From: Desulfovibrio subterraneus
GTDB taxonomy: Bacteria > Desulfobacterota > Desulfovibrionia > Desulfovibrionales > Desulfovibrionaceae
Length of the DNA stretch: 64,000 bases
Assembly: GCF_013340285.1 (NCBI RefSeq)
Contig: NZ_BLVO01000005.1
Span: forward strand, 1 to 64,000
Direction: 5' to 3'
A model generated the notes under the pieces. It ran no database searches, was not told the origin of the DNA, and saw nothing but the letters and a program-made list of their open reading frames with translations. This document shows, piece by piece, positions 35,112 to 43,768 of the stretch. Every line of letters begins with the position of its first letter. Positions within the stretch are counted from its first letter, which is position 1. The position numbers and the translations under genes were made by a program.

Positions 35112-36272
35112 CTACATGGCGTCGGTAAGAATCCGTCGGCACACGTCCGGTGTAACGGCTCCCCGTTCCCCGAGTGCTTCAAGACCGTGGTTTTTCAGGT
35201 TCCGGATAACGGTTTCGATGAATGCACTGTCGGTAACGCCGTAGTCCGCTAGGCGGGTGGATATGCCGAGCGAGTGGTACAGGCGCTCAGTGGCCTGAAC
35301 GGTGCGCTCCGCAAGGTCAAAGCCGTCCTGCATGCCTTCGGTGAGCATAAACACGTTGCGGCCCATCTGTTCCAGTTTTTCCCGCTTGTTGTCCATCTGG
35401 TGCCGTAGCAGCTGTGGCTGCACCACGGCCAGCGTGCGGGCGTGGTCCATGCCGAACATGGCGGTCAGTTCATGGCCGATCATGTGCGTGGCAAAGTCGC
35501 GGGGCATGCCCGCACCGATAAGCCCGTTCAATGCCTGATTGGCAGCCCACATGAGGTTGCCGCGCCATGTGTCATTGTCGCGGTCGGCAAACTGCGCGGT
35601 GAGGCTGACAAGCGTGCGCAGCAGGGCTTCGCTGTAGCCGTCCTGCACCATGCCGCCGCAGGGGTAGGTGATATACTGTTCGCACACATGCACAAAGGCA
35701 TCGGCAATGCCGTTTGCCAGTTGGCGTTCCGGAAGGCTTTTCACCACGTCAGGATCAAGCACCGCAAATTGGGGGAAGAACAGGGGCGAGCGAAACACGC
35801 ATTTCTCGTGGGTATTTGCCCGTGAAACCACCGCGCCGCTGTTGGATTCCGAGCCGGTGGCCGGAATGGTGAGCACGGCACCGATGGGCAGAGCATTTGT
35901 CACGATATGCCTGCCTGCCACAATATCCCAGGCATCGCCAGTGTGGCAGACAGCTGCGGCTATGTATTTGCACCCGTCGATGACCGAACCGCCGCCCACG
36001 GCAAGGATGAACGTCACCTTTTCGCGCCGTGCAAGTTCCACGGCCTTGTCCAGCGTTTCCACGCAGGGGTTGGGTTCGACACCGGAAAACTCTATCCACG
36101 CATGCTTGCCGAGCGCCGCGGTGACTTGATCGTATATGCCGTTCCGTTTGATGGAGCCGCCGCCGTAAACAAGAAGCACCTTGTGGTCGGAAGCTATGAG
36201 ACCGGCAATGGAGGCTATCTGCCCCTTGCCGAACAGAATGGCTGTGGGGTTGGCATAGGTGAAGCTGTTCAT
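35112..36272 (-). CDS. Iron-containing alcohol dehydrogenase (YqhD/butanol dehydrogenase type)
   Basis: 386 residues; the ATG at 36272 follows agagga, so a 36-codon upstream extension is rejected. N-terminal dinucleotide-binding GGGSIKRNG, then AVGGGSVIDGCKYIA and TIPATGSESNSGAVV. Metal-ligand segments: ADAFVHVCEQY (Asp/His) and HMIGHELTAMFGMDHART (two His). The pattern is that of the NADPH-dependent YqhD/BDH group, which reduces aldehydes. Its physiological direction here is uncertain: it could serve ethanol or butanol oxidation in a sulfate reducer or aldehyde detoxification. Single gene. Confidence 0.9.
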   Translation of the reverse strand: MNSFTYANPTAILFGKGQIASIAGLIASDHKVLLVYGGGSIKRNGIYDQVTAALGKHAWIEFSGVEPNPCVETLDKAVELARREKVTFILAVGGGSVIDGCKYIAAAVCHTGDAWDIVAGRHIVTNALPIGAVLTIPATGSESNSGAVVSRANTHEKCVFRSPLFFPQFAVLDPDVVKSLPERQLANGIADAFVHVCEQYITYPCGGMVQDGYSEALLRTLVSLTAQFADRDNDTWRGNLMWAANQALNGLIGAGMPRDFATHMIGHELTAMFGMDHARTLAVVQPQLLRHQMDNKREKLEQMGRNVFMLTEGMQDGFDLAERTVQATERLYHSLGISTRLADYGVTDSAFIETVIRNLKNHGLEALGERGAVTPDVCRRILTDAM

Positions 36273-36412
36273 GGGTATCCTCTTGAAATAACAGATGCTG
36301 CGACGATGACTTGATGCGATGGCTACGCTACGCCGCACCTGCGAAAAAAGAAAGAGGGCACGGAAAAGTAACCGCAACACACCAGTATTGCTGGCGGAAG
36401 GTCTGTGAGATG

Positions 36413-36694
36413 TCAGCGGCGCGGCGGCTTTGATGAAGAGGCGGAAATGCGTTTGAGAACGAGCAGCGAAATGCCCCAGGATACCGCAGCGGTGACAATG
36501 AGCGCCGGCACATAGGTGAGCATGCTTTCGTGCAGAAAAGACCCCTGCACCGCGGTGCTGAAGCCGAAGAACAGGGCAGCGGCAATGATGAGCTGGATGA
36601 GGTGGTTCACGTCACGGATGACACGTCGTCTGCGGCTGAAGATGAGACTCCCCAGCCACACGACGACGAATAATATGATCGTGAACTTGAACAT
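36413..36694 (-). CDS. Small hypothetical membrane protein
   Basis: 93 residues with three hydrophobic segments (TIILFVVVWLGSLIF, ~5-19; LIQLIIAAALFFGFSTAV, ~32-49; YVPALIVTAAVSWGISLLVL, ~61-80) separated by a very basic loop (SRRRRVIRD) and ending in SSSKPPRR. The layout looks like a real small membrane protein. It lies 16 bp downstream of the aldolase-family gene on the same strand. Function unknown. Confidence 0.6.
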   Translation of the reverse strand: MFKFTIILFVVVWLGSLIFSRRRRVIRDVNHLIQLIIAAALFFGFSTAVQGSFLHESMLTYVPALIVTAAVSWGISLLVLKRISASSSKPPRR

Positions 36695-36710
36695 GATCTG
36701 CCAAGGGGGG

Positions 36711-37535
36711 CTACGCGCCCTGTTCCGGTGCCAGCTGCTCGGCTTCTGCGCCGGATTCGGTATCAGCCTCGTCAGGGGGCAGCGAGTGAACCAGCGCTAT
36801 GAGGTTGTCCAGCACTTCCTGCGGGTTTTCCTGCTGGAAGACATTGCGGCCGATGCTCACACCGGATGCGCCGCATTCCAGCGCTTCACCGATCATGTTC
36901 AACAGGTTTTCCGGATTCGGGTGGCCCGGTCCGCCAGCTACCAGCACGGGGGCAGGGCAGGACTGCACGGCACGGGCAAAGCTCTGCCTGTCACCGGAGT
37001 ACGGCACGGAAACCAGATCGGCTCCCAGTTCCCCGCCCAGCCGGATGCAGTGGCTGATGAGGCTGGGGTCCAGCTCCTTCACGATGCGTTCGCCCTTGGC
37101 ATAGATTACAGCCATGACGGGCAGGCCGTGCTGGTGGGCTTCTTCCGTGACGGAGCCGAAGTCGGCCAGCATACGGTCTTCAAGCTCATTGCCGATGTTG
37201 ATCTGCACAGACACCGCGTCTGCACCGAGGCGCAGAGCTTCCGGTATGGAACAGACCAGCGCCTTGTTCCACGCGGGCAGGCCGTGGCGGGTGCCTGCAG
37301 AAAGCTGCATGACCAGAGGCAGGCTGGGCGGCAGGCTCAGGCCGTGCGCGCGGGCGTAGCCCTTGTTCAGCACCACGCCCTGCACGTTGCGGGTGGCAAT
37401 GTGTTCCAGCAGTTCGGGCATGCGGTTCAGACCGCTGAGCATGCCTTCGTTTGCGCCGTGATCAAGGGAAAGCAGAACAGCCCTGCCGCTGGGGGTGGGG
37501 AAAAAACGTTTTAGTTTGCGCAGAATACCGATCAT
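36711..37535 (-). CDS. ADH synthase/class I aldolase-family paralogue lacking the Schiff-base lysine
   Basis: 274 residues, TIM barrel of the DeoC/LacD/FbaB superfamily, clearly related to the two ADH synthases at 49884 and 50722: [46 protein letters not shown] (acid/base Tyr ~145) and VAGGPGHPNPENLLNM. Where those enzymes have the catalytic lysine (VVKVNYTGD and IVKVPYTGD, Lys177) this protein has serine (LVSVPYSGD, Ser176, codon 37008-37010). It probably cannot form the aldolase imine, so its reaction must differ or be absent. Its start overlaps the trmN6-like gene by ATGA, so the two are coupled. The C-terminus has an acidic tail (DEADTESGAEAEQ). Confidence 0.8.
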   Translation of the reverse strand: MIGILRKLKRFFPTPSGRAVLLSLDHGANEGMLSGLNRMPELLEHIATRNVQGVVLNKGYARAHGLSLPPSLPLVMQLSAGTRHGLPAWNKALVCSIPEALRLGADAVSVQINIGNELEDRMLADFGSVTEEAHQHGLPVMAVIYAKGERIVKELDPSLISHCIRLGGELGADLVSVPYSGDRQSFARAVQSCPAPVLVAGGPGHPNPENLLNMIGEALECGASGVSIGRNVFQQENPQEVLDNLIALVHSLPPDEADTESGAEAEQLAPEQGA

Positions 37536-38377
37536 GCAGAATCTCCGATTTGGTGATGCCCGCGTGCATTGCAGGCAAGGTGCGGGCAGAATGCCAGCGC
37601 TTGAGGCGTAAGGGTGGTTGCCTCGCCCTCGCCCGAGTACAGGATGAGCGGGGGATGAATGATGCAGCCGGAGTTAGCGTTTTTTCGCGCTTCCAGCAAC
37701 ACCAGAACTGCCTCCCTGTCCTGTTTGGAATGGACAAGGCGCAGGTGTTTCGGTTCAAGCCGTGCGGCGGCAAGGGCGGTCATGAGTTCTGTCAGCCGTT
37801 CCGCCGGATAGATGCAGCAGAACCTGCCTTTGTTACGTACCAGATAACCTGCTGCACTGACAAATGTTTCCAGTCCTCCTGCCGTTTCGAACAGGGCGTT
37901 GGTGCGCAGCTGCGTGGCGGAATGCCTGCCCTGATCTGCGCGGCGGTAGGGCGGGTTGCTCACCACGAGATCAAAAGTTTCTGCGGCAAGCATGGTTCGC
38001 ACGTCTGCAAGGTTGCCGGTGCGGGCGGCAAAGCGGTCTGCAAGGCCCAGTGATGCCGCGTTGGTCTGTGCTGCGGCGGCAAGTGCCGGGTCTATGTCGA
38101 GTCCGGTTGCGATCATGCTCGGCGCGTCAAGCAGCATGGCCAGCGCGACTACGCCGCAGCCCGTGCCGAGGTCCGCGACGGTGCATTCCTTCCGGCTGCC
38201 GGAGGCGGGCAGGGCAAAACGGGCAAGCAGCAGGGCGTCCATGGCAAAACGGAACGAACCTTCCGGCTGGTACAGCCCGCGCGGAAACTGGATGCGCGCA
38301 TGGGCTGCCGCATCCTGCGCGGCGGGAACTGTGTCCGGTGTGCATAAAGCTGTGTCAGGCTGCAGGGGATGAGACAC
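37532..38377 (-). CDS. tRNA1(Val) (adenine-N6)-methyltransferase-like, TrmN6 family
   Basis: 281 residues. N-terminal region with FPRGLYQPEGSFRFAMDALLLA, a family hallmark, then SAM motif I VADLGTGCGVVALAML (~69-84), and the amino-methyltransferase motif NPPY (~140). The remaining Rossmann methyltransferase strands follow (NKGRFCCIYPAERLTEL). It resembles E. coli YfiC/TrmN6, which methylates A37 of tRNA-Val, and related PrmC-like enzymes. The exact substrate is inferred. Residues 1-28 form a non-conserved Ala-rich extension, so a later start is possible. Coupled by ATGA to the following aldolase-family gene. Confidence 0.85.
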   Translation of the reverse strand: MSHPLQPDTALCTPDTVPAAQDAAAHARIQFPRGLYQPEGSFRFAMDALLLARFALPASGSRKECTVADLGTGCGVVALAMLLDAPSMIATGLDIDPALAAAAQTNAASLGLADRFAARTGNLADVRTMLAAETFDLVVSNPPYRRADQGRHSATQLRTNALFETAGGLETFVSAAGYLVRNKGRFCCIYPAERLTELMTALAAARLEPKHLRLVHSKQDREAVLVLLEARKNANSGCIIHPPLILYSGEGEATTLTPQALAFCPHLACNARGHHQIGDSA

Positions 38378-38388
38378 CGTACCGCTCC

Positions 38389-39072
38389 TTATTGAACCGA
38401 ATTACCCGTGCTACCGGCGGGCAGACGGAACACAAAGCGCATGGAGGCGTTGCGTCCGTCGTCTTCCTCCATCAGGGCAAAGAGGCGTGCGGCTTCTGCG
38501 GCTGGCAGGGTGTCGGAAGCCTGCTGCAGAAGCGGTATGGCGAACGGGGGAACCAGAATGCGCTCCACCTGCGCCATGGGCTGGTTCACGAGGGCATTCA
38601 GCACCTGCAGCGTTGCGGCGGGGTCCATGACCGCGCTGACAATGCCGTTGTCTTCGCCTTTGGCGTCATAGTGAATGGTCGGGCCATAGGTGAGCAGGGA
38701 GGGAGATGCCTGCGAAGGTTTGCCGTTGGGCGTGCGGGCGACAAAGCCTATGTCCGCCGTGTTTCCGGTGTTCTCCGCATCCGCATGGCGTGCGGAAAGG
38801 CGGAAGACGATAACCGGCAGTTCCTGCGGTTTGAGCGCAGATGCGGCATCCGCCAGTGCATCAAGCACGCGGCCGTGGGCATAGCAGTTGCCAGTGAGCC
38901 ATGTAACCGGATGCTGTATAAAGAGGTTGTCTTTGCGAAGCTGCATGATGCGCCAGTCCGGTTCTGTTTCCATGCGCGCCCGCAGCATGAAAAGAGCAAG
39001 CAGGCACACCGCCAGCAGTATGAGCACGAGGTTGAGATATTTGAGATTAGGGGGCGAGGACTGTTGTTCCAT
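38389..39072 (-). CDS. Hypothetical membrane-anchored protein
   Basis: 227 residues from MEQQSSPPNLKY (ATG 39072, ggagcc ~7 nt upstream); a 39-codon longer frame is less likely. One N-terminal helix, LNLVLILLAVCLLALFML (~12-29), then a soluble, probably periplasmic region with ITGNCYAHG-type cysteine context (TWLTGNCYAHGRVLD), LPVIVFRLSARHAD and a C-terminal domain ending MRFVFRLPAGS. I do not recognise the family. It precedes the trmN6-like gene by 11 bp on the same strand, so it may head a four-gene minus-strand operon (this gene, trmN6-like, aldolase-like, small membrane protein). Confidence 0.65.
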   Translation of the reverse strand: MEQQSSPPNLKYLNLVLILLAVCLLALFMLRARMETEPDWRIMQLRKDNLFIQHPVTWLTGNCYAHGRVLDALADAASALKPQELPVIVFRLSARHADAENTGNTADIGFVARTPNGKPSQASPSLLTYGPTIHYDAKGEDNGIVSAVMDPAATLQVLNALVNQPMAQVERILVPPFAIPLLQQASDTLPAAEAARLFALMEEDDGRNASMRFVFRLPAGSTGNSVQ

Positions 39073-39301
39073 GCTGGCAGGCTCCGGTGCTGTTGTTGTC
39101 TTGGTTACTTGTAGTGGTATTTGCCCCGGGACGCAAAGAAAACAGTCTTTGCGTGCATCATGAAGGACTTGGTTACGAAATGATGACATCCGGTTGTAAC
39201 TGTTTGTGTATTCGGGGCACTTTTGCTACATCAGGGTTGTACGGCCGGACTTTCTTTTTTTCATCATGCCGTGCAGACGACTCCATCCCGAGGAATTCCG
39301 C

Positions 39302-42300
39302 ATGAAGCAGTTTCGGGCAGATTTGCATATCCACTCCCGTTTTTCGCGTGCCACCAGCAAGAAGCTATCTCCACGGTATCTGGCTGCGTGGTCCCGCATC
39401 AAGGGGCTGGATGTGCTGGGCACAGGCGATTTTACCCATCCCGAATGGCTTAATGAGCTGGAAGAGCAGCTCGTTCAGGACAGCGCAACCGGTCTGTTCC
39501 GTCTGAAAGACGACCGCAGGCTGGACCACGAGGTGCCGGAATTTGCGGGCACACCGTTTTCCGGTCGCGCTCTGTTCATGCTGCAGGGCGAGATAAGCTC
39601 CATCTACAAACGCGGCGGCAAGGTGCGCAAGGTGCATAACCTTGTGTTCATGCCCACCATAGAAGCGGCCCGCACCTTCAGCAACAAGCTGGCCGAGGTG
39701 GGCAATATAACCTCTGACGGCAGGCCCATACTGGGGCTGGACTCGCGCAATTTGCTTGAAATGGTGCTGGAAACGCACCCCCTCGCCTTTCTTGTTCCCG
39801 CCCATATCTGGACGCCGTGGTTCTCGCTGTTCGGTTCCAAATCCGGTTTCGATACCATCGAGGAATGCTTCGGCGATCTTTCGTCCGAAATTTTTGCGCT
39901 GGAAACGGGCCTTTCTTCCGATCCTGAAATGAACTGGCTGTGGAGCCATCTGGACCGCTTCCGCCTTATCTCCAACTCCGACGCTCATTCCGGTGACAAC
40001 CTCGGGCGCGAATGCAATCTGTTCAGCGGCGAGATGTCCTATGAAGGCATCTACCGCAGTTTGCGCGGCGAGGCGCTGGGACACAAATTCCTCGGCACAC
40101 TCGAATTTTTCCCCGAAGAGGGCAAATACCATCTGGATGGTCACCGCAAGTGCGGCGTGGTCATGGAACCCGGCGAAACCCGCTCGCGCGATGGCAAATG
40201 CCCTGTGTGTGGCAAGCCCCTGACCGTGGGCGTGCTGAACCGCGTGCTGGAACTGGCAGACCGTCAGGTTCCCAAACAGCCCGCATCGCAGCCCGGATTT
40301 GCCTCGCTGGTTCCGCTGCCGGAACTCATCGGCGAAATTTTGGACGTGGGACCCAAGACCAAGAAGGCCATGGGCATGTTTTCCCGCGCCATCCGCCTGC
40401 TCGGACCGGAACTGACCATTCTGCGCGATGTGCCTGAAGAGGACATCCGCAAGGTCAACCCCTTGCTGGCAGAAGGCGTGATGCGCATACGCCGCGGCGA
40501 GGTGCTGCGTCAGCCCGGCTATGACGGCGAATATGGTGTGGTGCGCGTGTTCTCCCGCAAGGAGCGCGATTCCTTTTTGAAGGGCGCCACGCTGGTGGAC
40601 CTGCCCGACCGCGACGCCGCCATCGGCAAGGGGGCTGCAAACGGTCTTACTGCAGAAGAGGCAGCCCAGCGGACGCCGGTATTCGCCTCGGCGCTCAAGG
40701 AACGGCAGGCGGGGGCGGATGTCTCTCAATCATCTGCCGCATCGGCTGCTGCATCATCTGCTATTGACGATGCGTTGCTGGAATTTTCTTTTGATGTGTC
40801 TGAAGAAGAGGCGCAGGAAGCACCGCTGCTGCCGGGCATGCCCGAGCTTGTGGCCCCCAGGGCTCCGTCCATTGTCTACAATGAGGGGCAGAAGCAGGCC
40901 ATAGCAGCCGGTCCGCAGCCGGTGCTGGTCATGGCCGGTCCCGGAACGGGCAAGACCCGTACGCTGGTGGGCCGCATAATGCGCCTTCTGGATCAGGGCG
41001 TGAGCCCGCGTCATATTCTTGCGCTTACCTTTACCCGCCGTGCGGCCCGCGAGATGGAAGAACGGCTGGTGCTGGCCCTCGGTTCCGGTCAGGCCACTCC
41101 GCGTGCCGATACGCTGCACGCCCTTGCCTTCGAATACTGGCAGCACTCCTACGACGATGCGCCCACTCTGCTTTCAGAAGAGGGCGCCCGCCGCGTGTTT
41201 GCTGAAGCGAATCCCGAAGAGACGGGCCAGCGTATCCGTGACGCATGGGATGCCATCAACCTGTGCCGCGAACGTATGGAAGTGTGCACGCTGGAATACC
41301 ACGACATGTTCGTGAACTATTCTGCGCTCAAGGATTCATGGAACCTTGCCGATTATACCGACCTGCTGGAGTTCTGGCTGGAGCAGGTGGACGCGGGCGT
41401 CTATTCCTGCCCGTTCACGCAGGTGCTGGTGGATGAAATTCAGGATCTTTCTCCGCTGCAGCTGGCGCTTATCCGCAAGCTGGTGCCGGAGGGCGGTCAG
41501 GGCTTTTTCGGTATCGGCGATCCGGACCAGTCCATTTACGGGTTCCGTGGTGCGCACGGCGATGTGCTCGGCTTTCTGCAGGAAGCGTGGCCCACGCTCG
41601 AAGTTATCCGCCTGACGGAATGCTACCGCAGCGCGCAGGCCGTGCTGGACCTTGCCGCCAGCCTGATGGCGAGAAACGGTGCACCGCAACCGCTTGCCGC
41701 CATGCGTGCGCTGCCTTCGGACCTGCGCATGTTTGAAGCGCATTCGCCGGAGGCGGAAGCTTCGTGGATAGGCGAACAGATTCGCGGGCTCATCGGGGCC
41801 ACCAGCCATTCTCTGAAAGACGCCGAAAGCGGCGAACGCCTGCTTGGTGGCGAGCTTTCACCCGGCGACGTGGCCGTACTTGTCCGCTTCAAGGCGCTGG
41901 TCGATCCCATCCAGAGAACCCTGTCGCGGCTCGGCATTCCCTGCGCCGTGCCGGAAAACGAGGCTTTCTGGGTTGAACCGCGTATCAAGTTGATTCTGGA
42001 AGCCGCAGGACGTTTTCTCGGCATTGCCGGTACCTCGGGAGAGGAACCTCTTTCCTGCCCCGATACCATGCTTGCCAAGGGGCCGCTGGGCGTGGCTGCC
42101 TATCTTGAAGATATGCCGCCCTTTGACCGCCTGTTCTGGAAGTCCTCTGCCTTCCGCGAGCTTGTGCGCCGTTACGACGAGCTGGAAGGCTGGGCCGGTC
42201 TGCTGAACTGGATAACCCTGCAGTCGGAACTGGAGCAGGTGCGCAGGCGCAGCGAAAAGGTGCAGATAATGACCATGCACGCTGCCAAGGGGCTTGAATT

Positions 42301-42610
42301 CAAGGCGGTGTTTCTGCCAGCGCTGGAAGACGGCATTATGCCGTTTGCCGGAACCGGCGTGCTGACAGGCAAGGCAGACCGAAATGAAGGGAGTTATGAC
42401 GTGGAAGAGGAGCGCAGGCTCCTGTATGTGGGCATGACGCGCGCCGAGCAGGCGCTGTTCCTGAGTTCTTCAGGCAAGCGCATGCTCTATGGCCGCGAAC
42501 TGCGGCTCAAGGCTTCCCGTTTTCTTGCGGCGTTGCCGCAGGATGCCCTGAAACGCTCGATGCTGAAGGCACACACCAAGCGCAAGGAAAAGCAGTTGTC
42601 TCTGATGTGA
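39302..42610 (+). CDS. Endonuclease Q-like PHP nuclease fused to a UvrD/Rep-type helicase
   Basis: 1102 residues. Residues 1-~430 look like endonuclease Q: PHP metal motifs DLHIHSRFS, GTGDFTHPEW, LQGEISSIY, PAHIWTPWFS, ETGLSSDPEM, SNSDAHSG, then a zinc-binding element with KCGV and KCPVCGKPL (~282-305). A low-complexity linker (~430-525) follows. Residues ~525-1102 are a superfamily 1A helicase: Q motif YNEGQKQAIA, Walker A GPGTGKT, Ia TFTRRAAREM, DEIQDLSPLQ, GDPDQSIYGFRGA, LTECYRS, TMHAAKGLEFKAV and LLYVGMTRAEQAL. EndoQ nicks 5' of deaminated or abasic bases; the helicase would unwind from the nick. The ATG at 39302 has gagga upstream. Single gene. Confidence 0.85.
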   Translation: MKQFRADLHIHSRFSRATSKKLSPRYLAAWSRIKGLDVLGTGDFTHPEWLNELEEQLVQDSATGLFRLKDDRRLDHEVPEFAGTPFSGRALFMLQGEISSIYKRGGKVRKVHNLVFMPTIEAARTFSNKLAEVGNITSDGRPILGLDSRNLLEMVLETHPLAFLVPAHIWTPWFSLFGSKSGFDTIEECFGDLSSEIFALETGLSSDPEMNWLWSHLDRFRLISNSDAHSGDNLGRECNLFSGEMSYEGIYRSLRGEALGHKFLGTLEFFPEEGKYHLDGHRKCGVVMEPGETRSRDGKCPVCGKPLTVGVLNRVLELADRQVPKQPASQPGFASLVPLPELIGEILDVGPKTKKAMGMFSRAIRLLGPELTILRDVPEEDIRKVNPLLAEGVMRIRRGEVLRQPGYDGEYGVVRVFSRKERDSFLKGATLVDLPDRDAAIGKGAANGLTAEEAAQRTPVFASALKERQAGADVSQSSAASAAASSAIDDALLEFSFDVSEEEAQEAPLLPGMPELVAPRAPSIVYNEGQKQAIAAGPQPVLVMAGPGTGKTRTLVGRIMRLLDQGVSPRHILALTFTRRAAREMEERLVLALGSGQATPRADTLHALAFEYWQHSYDDAPTLLSEEGARRVFAEANPEETGQRIRDAWDAINLCRERMEVCTLEYHDMFVNYSALKDSWNLADYTDLLEFWLEQVDAGVYSCPFTQVLVDEIQDLSPLQLALIRKLVPEGGQGFFGIGDPDQSIYGFRGAHGDVLGFLQEAWPTLEVIRLTECYRSAQAVLDLAASLMARNGAPQPLAAMRALPSDLRMFEAHSPEAEASWIGEQIRGLIGATSHSLKDAESGERLLGGELSPGDVAVLVRFKALVDPIQRTLSRLGIPCAVPENEAFWVEPRIKLILEAAGRFLGIAGTSGEEPLSCPDTMLAKGPLGVAAYLEDMPPFDRLFWKSSAFRELVRRYDELEGWAGLLNWITLQSELEQVRRRSEKVQIMTMHAAKGLEFKAVFLPALEDGIMPFAGTGVLTGKADRNEGSYDVEEERRLLYVGMTRAEQALFLSSSGKRMLYGRELRLKASRFLAALPQDALKRSMLKAHTKRKEKQLSLM

Positions 42611-42624
42611 CCGCATGGCCGGTG

Positions 42625-42777
42625 CTACACTCCCGACGTGGTAAGCCGGTATACCCAGCGTTCATATAATCCCGAAACCCGCGAAGCCAGTTTGCGGCTG
42701 ACGCCGTAATCCAGCAGCCTGCAGTATATGTGCAGCGGGTTGAACCTGTGTTGAAAATAATTTCGTACCCTAGCCAT
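42625..42777 (-). CDS. Small basic hypothetical protein (50 residues)
   Basis: 50 residues; the ATG at 42777 is preceded by gaggt 5-6 nt upstream. Composition is strongly basic and aromatic: MARVRNYFQHRFNPLHIYCR, then LASRVSGLYERWVYR. The NPLHxYCRL...YERxxYR layout reminds me of short conserved proteins in Desulfovibrio genomes, but I cannot verify this. No membrane segment; a helix-rich nucleic-acid- or membrane-surface-binding peptide is possible. It is convergent with the EndoQ-helicase gene, 14 bp between stops. An open frame extending 90 codons upstream lacks an SD and crosses the cbiR promoter region. Confidence 0.55.
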   Translation of the reverse strand: MARVRNYFQHRFNPLHIYCRLLDYGVSRKLASRVSGLYERWVYRLTTSGV

Positions 42778-42982
42778 GACGGACCTCGTTGTTGTATGCA
42801 GGATATTCTGCGGTGATGTTTGCAATCCCTGTTCCCCTCTGCGCTTTGTGTAATGGCGGGGGCAGTTATGAGAAAACAGGGAAAACCGTCGTCGGCATTT
42901 TATTCGCGCATACCGTCTTATCGTCCTTTCGGGGGTGTTACTGTAGGCCGTGCGCAGGTGGGAGCGTTGTTTGATTGACAGT

Positions 42983-43768
42983 ATGACCATGCATTCCAGA
43001 ACACCTGAAGAAGCGCAGCGAACCATAGCGGCCCCTTCGTGGGTCATCCGCGATTCTCTTGCTGCAAACTGCTGTTTTCTTGAAGGAAAAGTGGATGAGA
43101 CAGGGCTGATCTTTTTTGAGAAGGATTCGTGCCTGAACTATACGCACGCCGACCTGCCGGATGATCTGGCCGACCTTGCCATGACCTGGCACGTGCACCT
43201 GCCGCTTGATCTTGATTGGAACGATGCCCGCGGCACAGCGGCGGCCTGCCTTGCCCTGATGGAAAAAATCGCCTATCTGGGCGTACGGCGGGCAGTGTTG
43301 CACCCGCCCCAGCCGGGCATGACTTTTTCCGGCACGGCAAAAGAGGCCATGCAGGCGCTGGAAATCTTTGCCGCCAACTGGCAACATGCCGGTTTTTCAA
43401 CACGTGACTGCATGCTCGAAAACGTGCTTGGTGCAGACCTGACCGATATCTGGCCCCTTGTGTGCGATGCCGGATACAGTGTTTGTCTGGACACGGGGCA
43501 TATGCTGTCCTACCGTCAATATAGACTCTTAGAACTGTGCGACCTGGAAGGGCGGGTTCGCATGGTGCATCTCAATGCTCCGGGGCCGGGAGGCAGGCAT
43601 CTGCCGCTGACGGCACTTACGCCCGGCCAGCAGTCGGATGTGGCGCGAATGCTGCAAGTCGCCGACAGGGATGCCGTATTCATGATGGAAATTTTTGACT
43701 GGAACGGCATAGCGGAATCATTGCCTCTGCTGGATGCCATGCTCGGCAGTGCAAAGGAGGCAGTATGA
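42983..43768 (+). CDS. cbiR: Cobamide remodelling phosphodiesterase CbiR-like (AP endonuclease 2-type TIM barrel)
   Basis: 261 residues. TIM-barrel protein of the xylose isomerase/AP endonuclease family: AMTWHVHLPLDLDW, GVRRAVLHPPQPG, DCMLENVLGADLTDIWP, SVCLDTGHMLSYRQY, RMVHLNAPGPGGRHLPL and AVFMMEIFDW, with His/Glu/Asp metal ligands at strand ends. CbiR, characterised in Akkermansia, cleaves cobamides so the lower ligand can be replaced. Here the gene overlaps cobU (ATGA), strongly supporting a cobamide role. The start is uncertain: the ATG at 42983 lacks a clear SD, while a TTG at 42971 has gtggga 6 nt upstream. Confidence 0.78.
   Translation: MTMHSRTPEEAQRTIAAPSWVIRDSLAANCCFLEGKVDETGLIFFEKDSCLNYTHADLPDDLADLAMTWHVHLPLDLDWNDARGTAAACLALMEKIAYLGVRRAVLHPPQPGMTFSGTAKEAMQALEIFAANWQHAGFSTRDCMLENVLGADLTDIWPLVCDAGYSVCLDTGHMLSYRQYRLLELCDLEGRVRMVHLNAPGPGGRHLPLTALTPGQQSDVARMLQVADRDAVFMMEIFDWNGIAESLPLLDAMLGSAKEAV

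Noticed and set aside
39365-40729. A ~450-codon minus-strand frame opposite the EndoQ-helicase
   Set aside because: The plus strand has complete PHP and helicase motifs; the antisense frame has none.
42778-42982. Cobalamin riboswitch before cbiR-cobU
   Set aside because: I searched for the GCCACTG-type B12 box and related elements and did not find them.
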